Assembly (NCBI GenBank): GCA_018053995.1
Contig: JAGPKJ010000015.1
Location: forward strand, 1 to 34,487
Direction of reading: 5' to 3'
Length of the DNA: 34,487 bases
DNA from: Lachnospiraceae bacterium
Lineage (GTDB): Bacteria; Bacillota; Clostridia; Lachnospirales; Lachnospiraceae
Shown: piece by piece, positions 33,768-34,487 of the stretch
How the letters are laid out: the number at the start of each line of letters is the position of its first letter
Numbering within the stretch: position 1 is the first letter of the stretch
Notes under the pieces: model-generated
Seen by the model: the letters and a program-made list of their open reading frames with translations, nothing else
Told to the model about the DNA's origin: nothing
The model's database searches: none
Position numbers and translations under genes: made by a program

Positions 33768-33812
33768 CCTGCATAAATCAGACCATAAGCAAAGCATCGG
33801 AGTGCATTTATC

Positions 33813-34487
33813 ATGGAAAACGGGAAATTATCAGAACGTATCCTGAAAAGATCCGTCCTGCGACAGTTTCATAATGATAATCTGGAAAATAAAATGAGAA
33901 GCGCAGCCGTGGGGAACGACTGTGCTTTTTTATGTTCAGAAGGCGGTCCGGAGACTGCCGTAAACACTCAGACTGTATGTTTTGGCGGCAGCAAAGCAGG
34001 ATTCTATGCGGTGATGCAGGCTGTGAATCACCTTGCGGCAGCAGGAGCAGTGCCTGTGGCTATATCTGACAATATCACAATGCCGGCAGATACAGACGAA
34101 GCGCAGCTCAAAGAAGTAGTGGCCGGTATAAAGAAAGCCGTTAGTTACACTAACGCGGCTATCAGAGGGCAAAATAAGGAACGGGACAGTAAAGAACTGC
34201 AGAATAAGGAACAGAATAATAAAGAACAGAATAATATAGAACAGAAAGATAATGATGATGGCAGCATTGAGAGTGTAGACAGCAGATTGGGTGTGATATG
34301 CGGGCACACCGAGATAAGCAGCGCAGTCTCTGCGCCGGTCGTAAGTGTGACGGCATTCGGGAAAGATATGAAAGGCATTTTATTTGCCAGATCAGAAGAA
34401 GATAACATGCAGAGTAAGGCTTCAGGTCAGACCGGCACATATATAAAAAAATCAGAAGTGAAAATGAGACCCGGACAGCAGATAGTG
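33813..34487 (+). CDS. AIR synthase-like (PurM/HypE superfamily) protein, cut by window edge
   Basis: The frame is open from the ATG at 33813 to the window end (225 residues). Visible AIR-synthase features are AAVGNDCAFL, the segment FYAVMQAVNHLAAAGAVPVAI (helix after the nucleotide loop), and ICGHTEISSAVSAPVVSVTAFG, similar to the GGHTE motif of PurM/HypE-like ATP-dependent enzymes. Between these, residues about 119-157 are a Gln/Asn/Lys/Glu-rich insertion made from repeated NKEQN units. It could be a relative of HypE or an uncharacterised AIR synthase; PurM and SelD are less likely because their catalytic N-terminal motifs are absent. GGAG is ten bases before the ATG, 45 bp after the VanW gene. 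Confidence 0.75.
   Translation, partial: MENGKLSERILKRSVLRQFHNDNLENKMRSAAVGNDCAFLCSEGGPETAVNTQTVCFGGSKAGFYAVMQAVNHLAAAGAVPVAISDNITMPADTDEAQLKEVVAGIKKAVSYTNAAIRGQNKERDSKELQNKEQNNKEQNNIEQKDNDDGSIESVDSRLGVICGHTEISSAVSAPVVSVTAFGKDMKGILFARSEEDNMQSKASGQTGTYIKKSEVKMRPGQQIV

Noticed and set aside
33537-33797. Cysteine-rich minus-strand ORF
   Set aside because: Antisense of the Ala/Gln tail of the VanW protein; GCA/CAG repeats read backwards give Cys and Leu.
34145-34440. Minus-strand Ser/Leu/Cys-rich ORFs
   Set aside because: Shadow frames of the repetitive insertion in the AIR synthase-like gene.

Overview
This window is the chromosomal replication-origin region of a Gram-positive anaerobe of the class Clostridia, most likely a member of the Lachnospiraceae. 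The evidence is the conserved gene order (rpmH, rnpA, yidD, yidC, jag, mnmE, mnmG, rsmG, parS, parA, parB and a DUF4446 gene on the left; dnaA, dnaN, an S4-domain gene, recF, gyrB and gyrA on the right), the low to moderate GC content with strong AGGAGG-type ribosome binding sites, and typical clostridial accessory families (TSCPD, DUF362 ferredoxin, VanW, PerR). The family assignment is inference; no rRNA gene is present to confirm it.

Layout. Positions 1-11076 are entirely minus-strand: the 3' part of an HD-GYP gene, a DUF4446 gene, parB, parA, two perfect parS sites, rsmG, mnmG, mnmE, jag, yidC, yidD, rnpA and rpmH. Positions 11077-11696 hold the origin: an AT-rich spacer with at least six DnaA-box-like TTATCAACA motifs in both orientations and a very AT-rich stretch. 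From 11697 genes run on the plus strand: dnaA, dnaN, S4-domain, recF, gyrB, gyrA. Transcription therefore diverges from the origin, co-directional with both replication forks.

From 20.5 kb the content becomes mixed: a zinc-ribbon/SH3b membrane protein, a NapA/KefB-type cation/proton antiporter, a DUF362 2[4Fe-4S] protein, murG and a TSCPD gene on the minus strand, pgi, perR on the minus strand, a class C beta-lactamase-like serine hydrolase overlapping nth, a TPR-like membrane protein, a 38-residue membrane peptide, a VanW-family secreted protein, and the start of an AIR-synthase-like protein cut by the window edge.

The most unusual material is non-coding. A structured repeat of about 180-190 bp (21418-21610 and 28138-28315, with a shortened relative at 27616-27701) contains three successive hairpins, one of which keeps its stem while the loop sequence is completely different. 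The copies touch gene ends, supply stop codons, bracket perR, and appear to form a roughly 205-nt structured leader for perR behind a perfect TTGACA-N17-TATAAT promoter. A related short motif built on GTGTCAAAAGCRGC lies before or after several other genes. Separately, several spacers carry tandem duplications that copy gene edges, notably the start of the DUF4446 gene and the stop of gyrA. No tRNA, rRNA, CRISPR array, prophage or transposase gene was seen.
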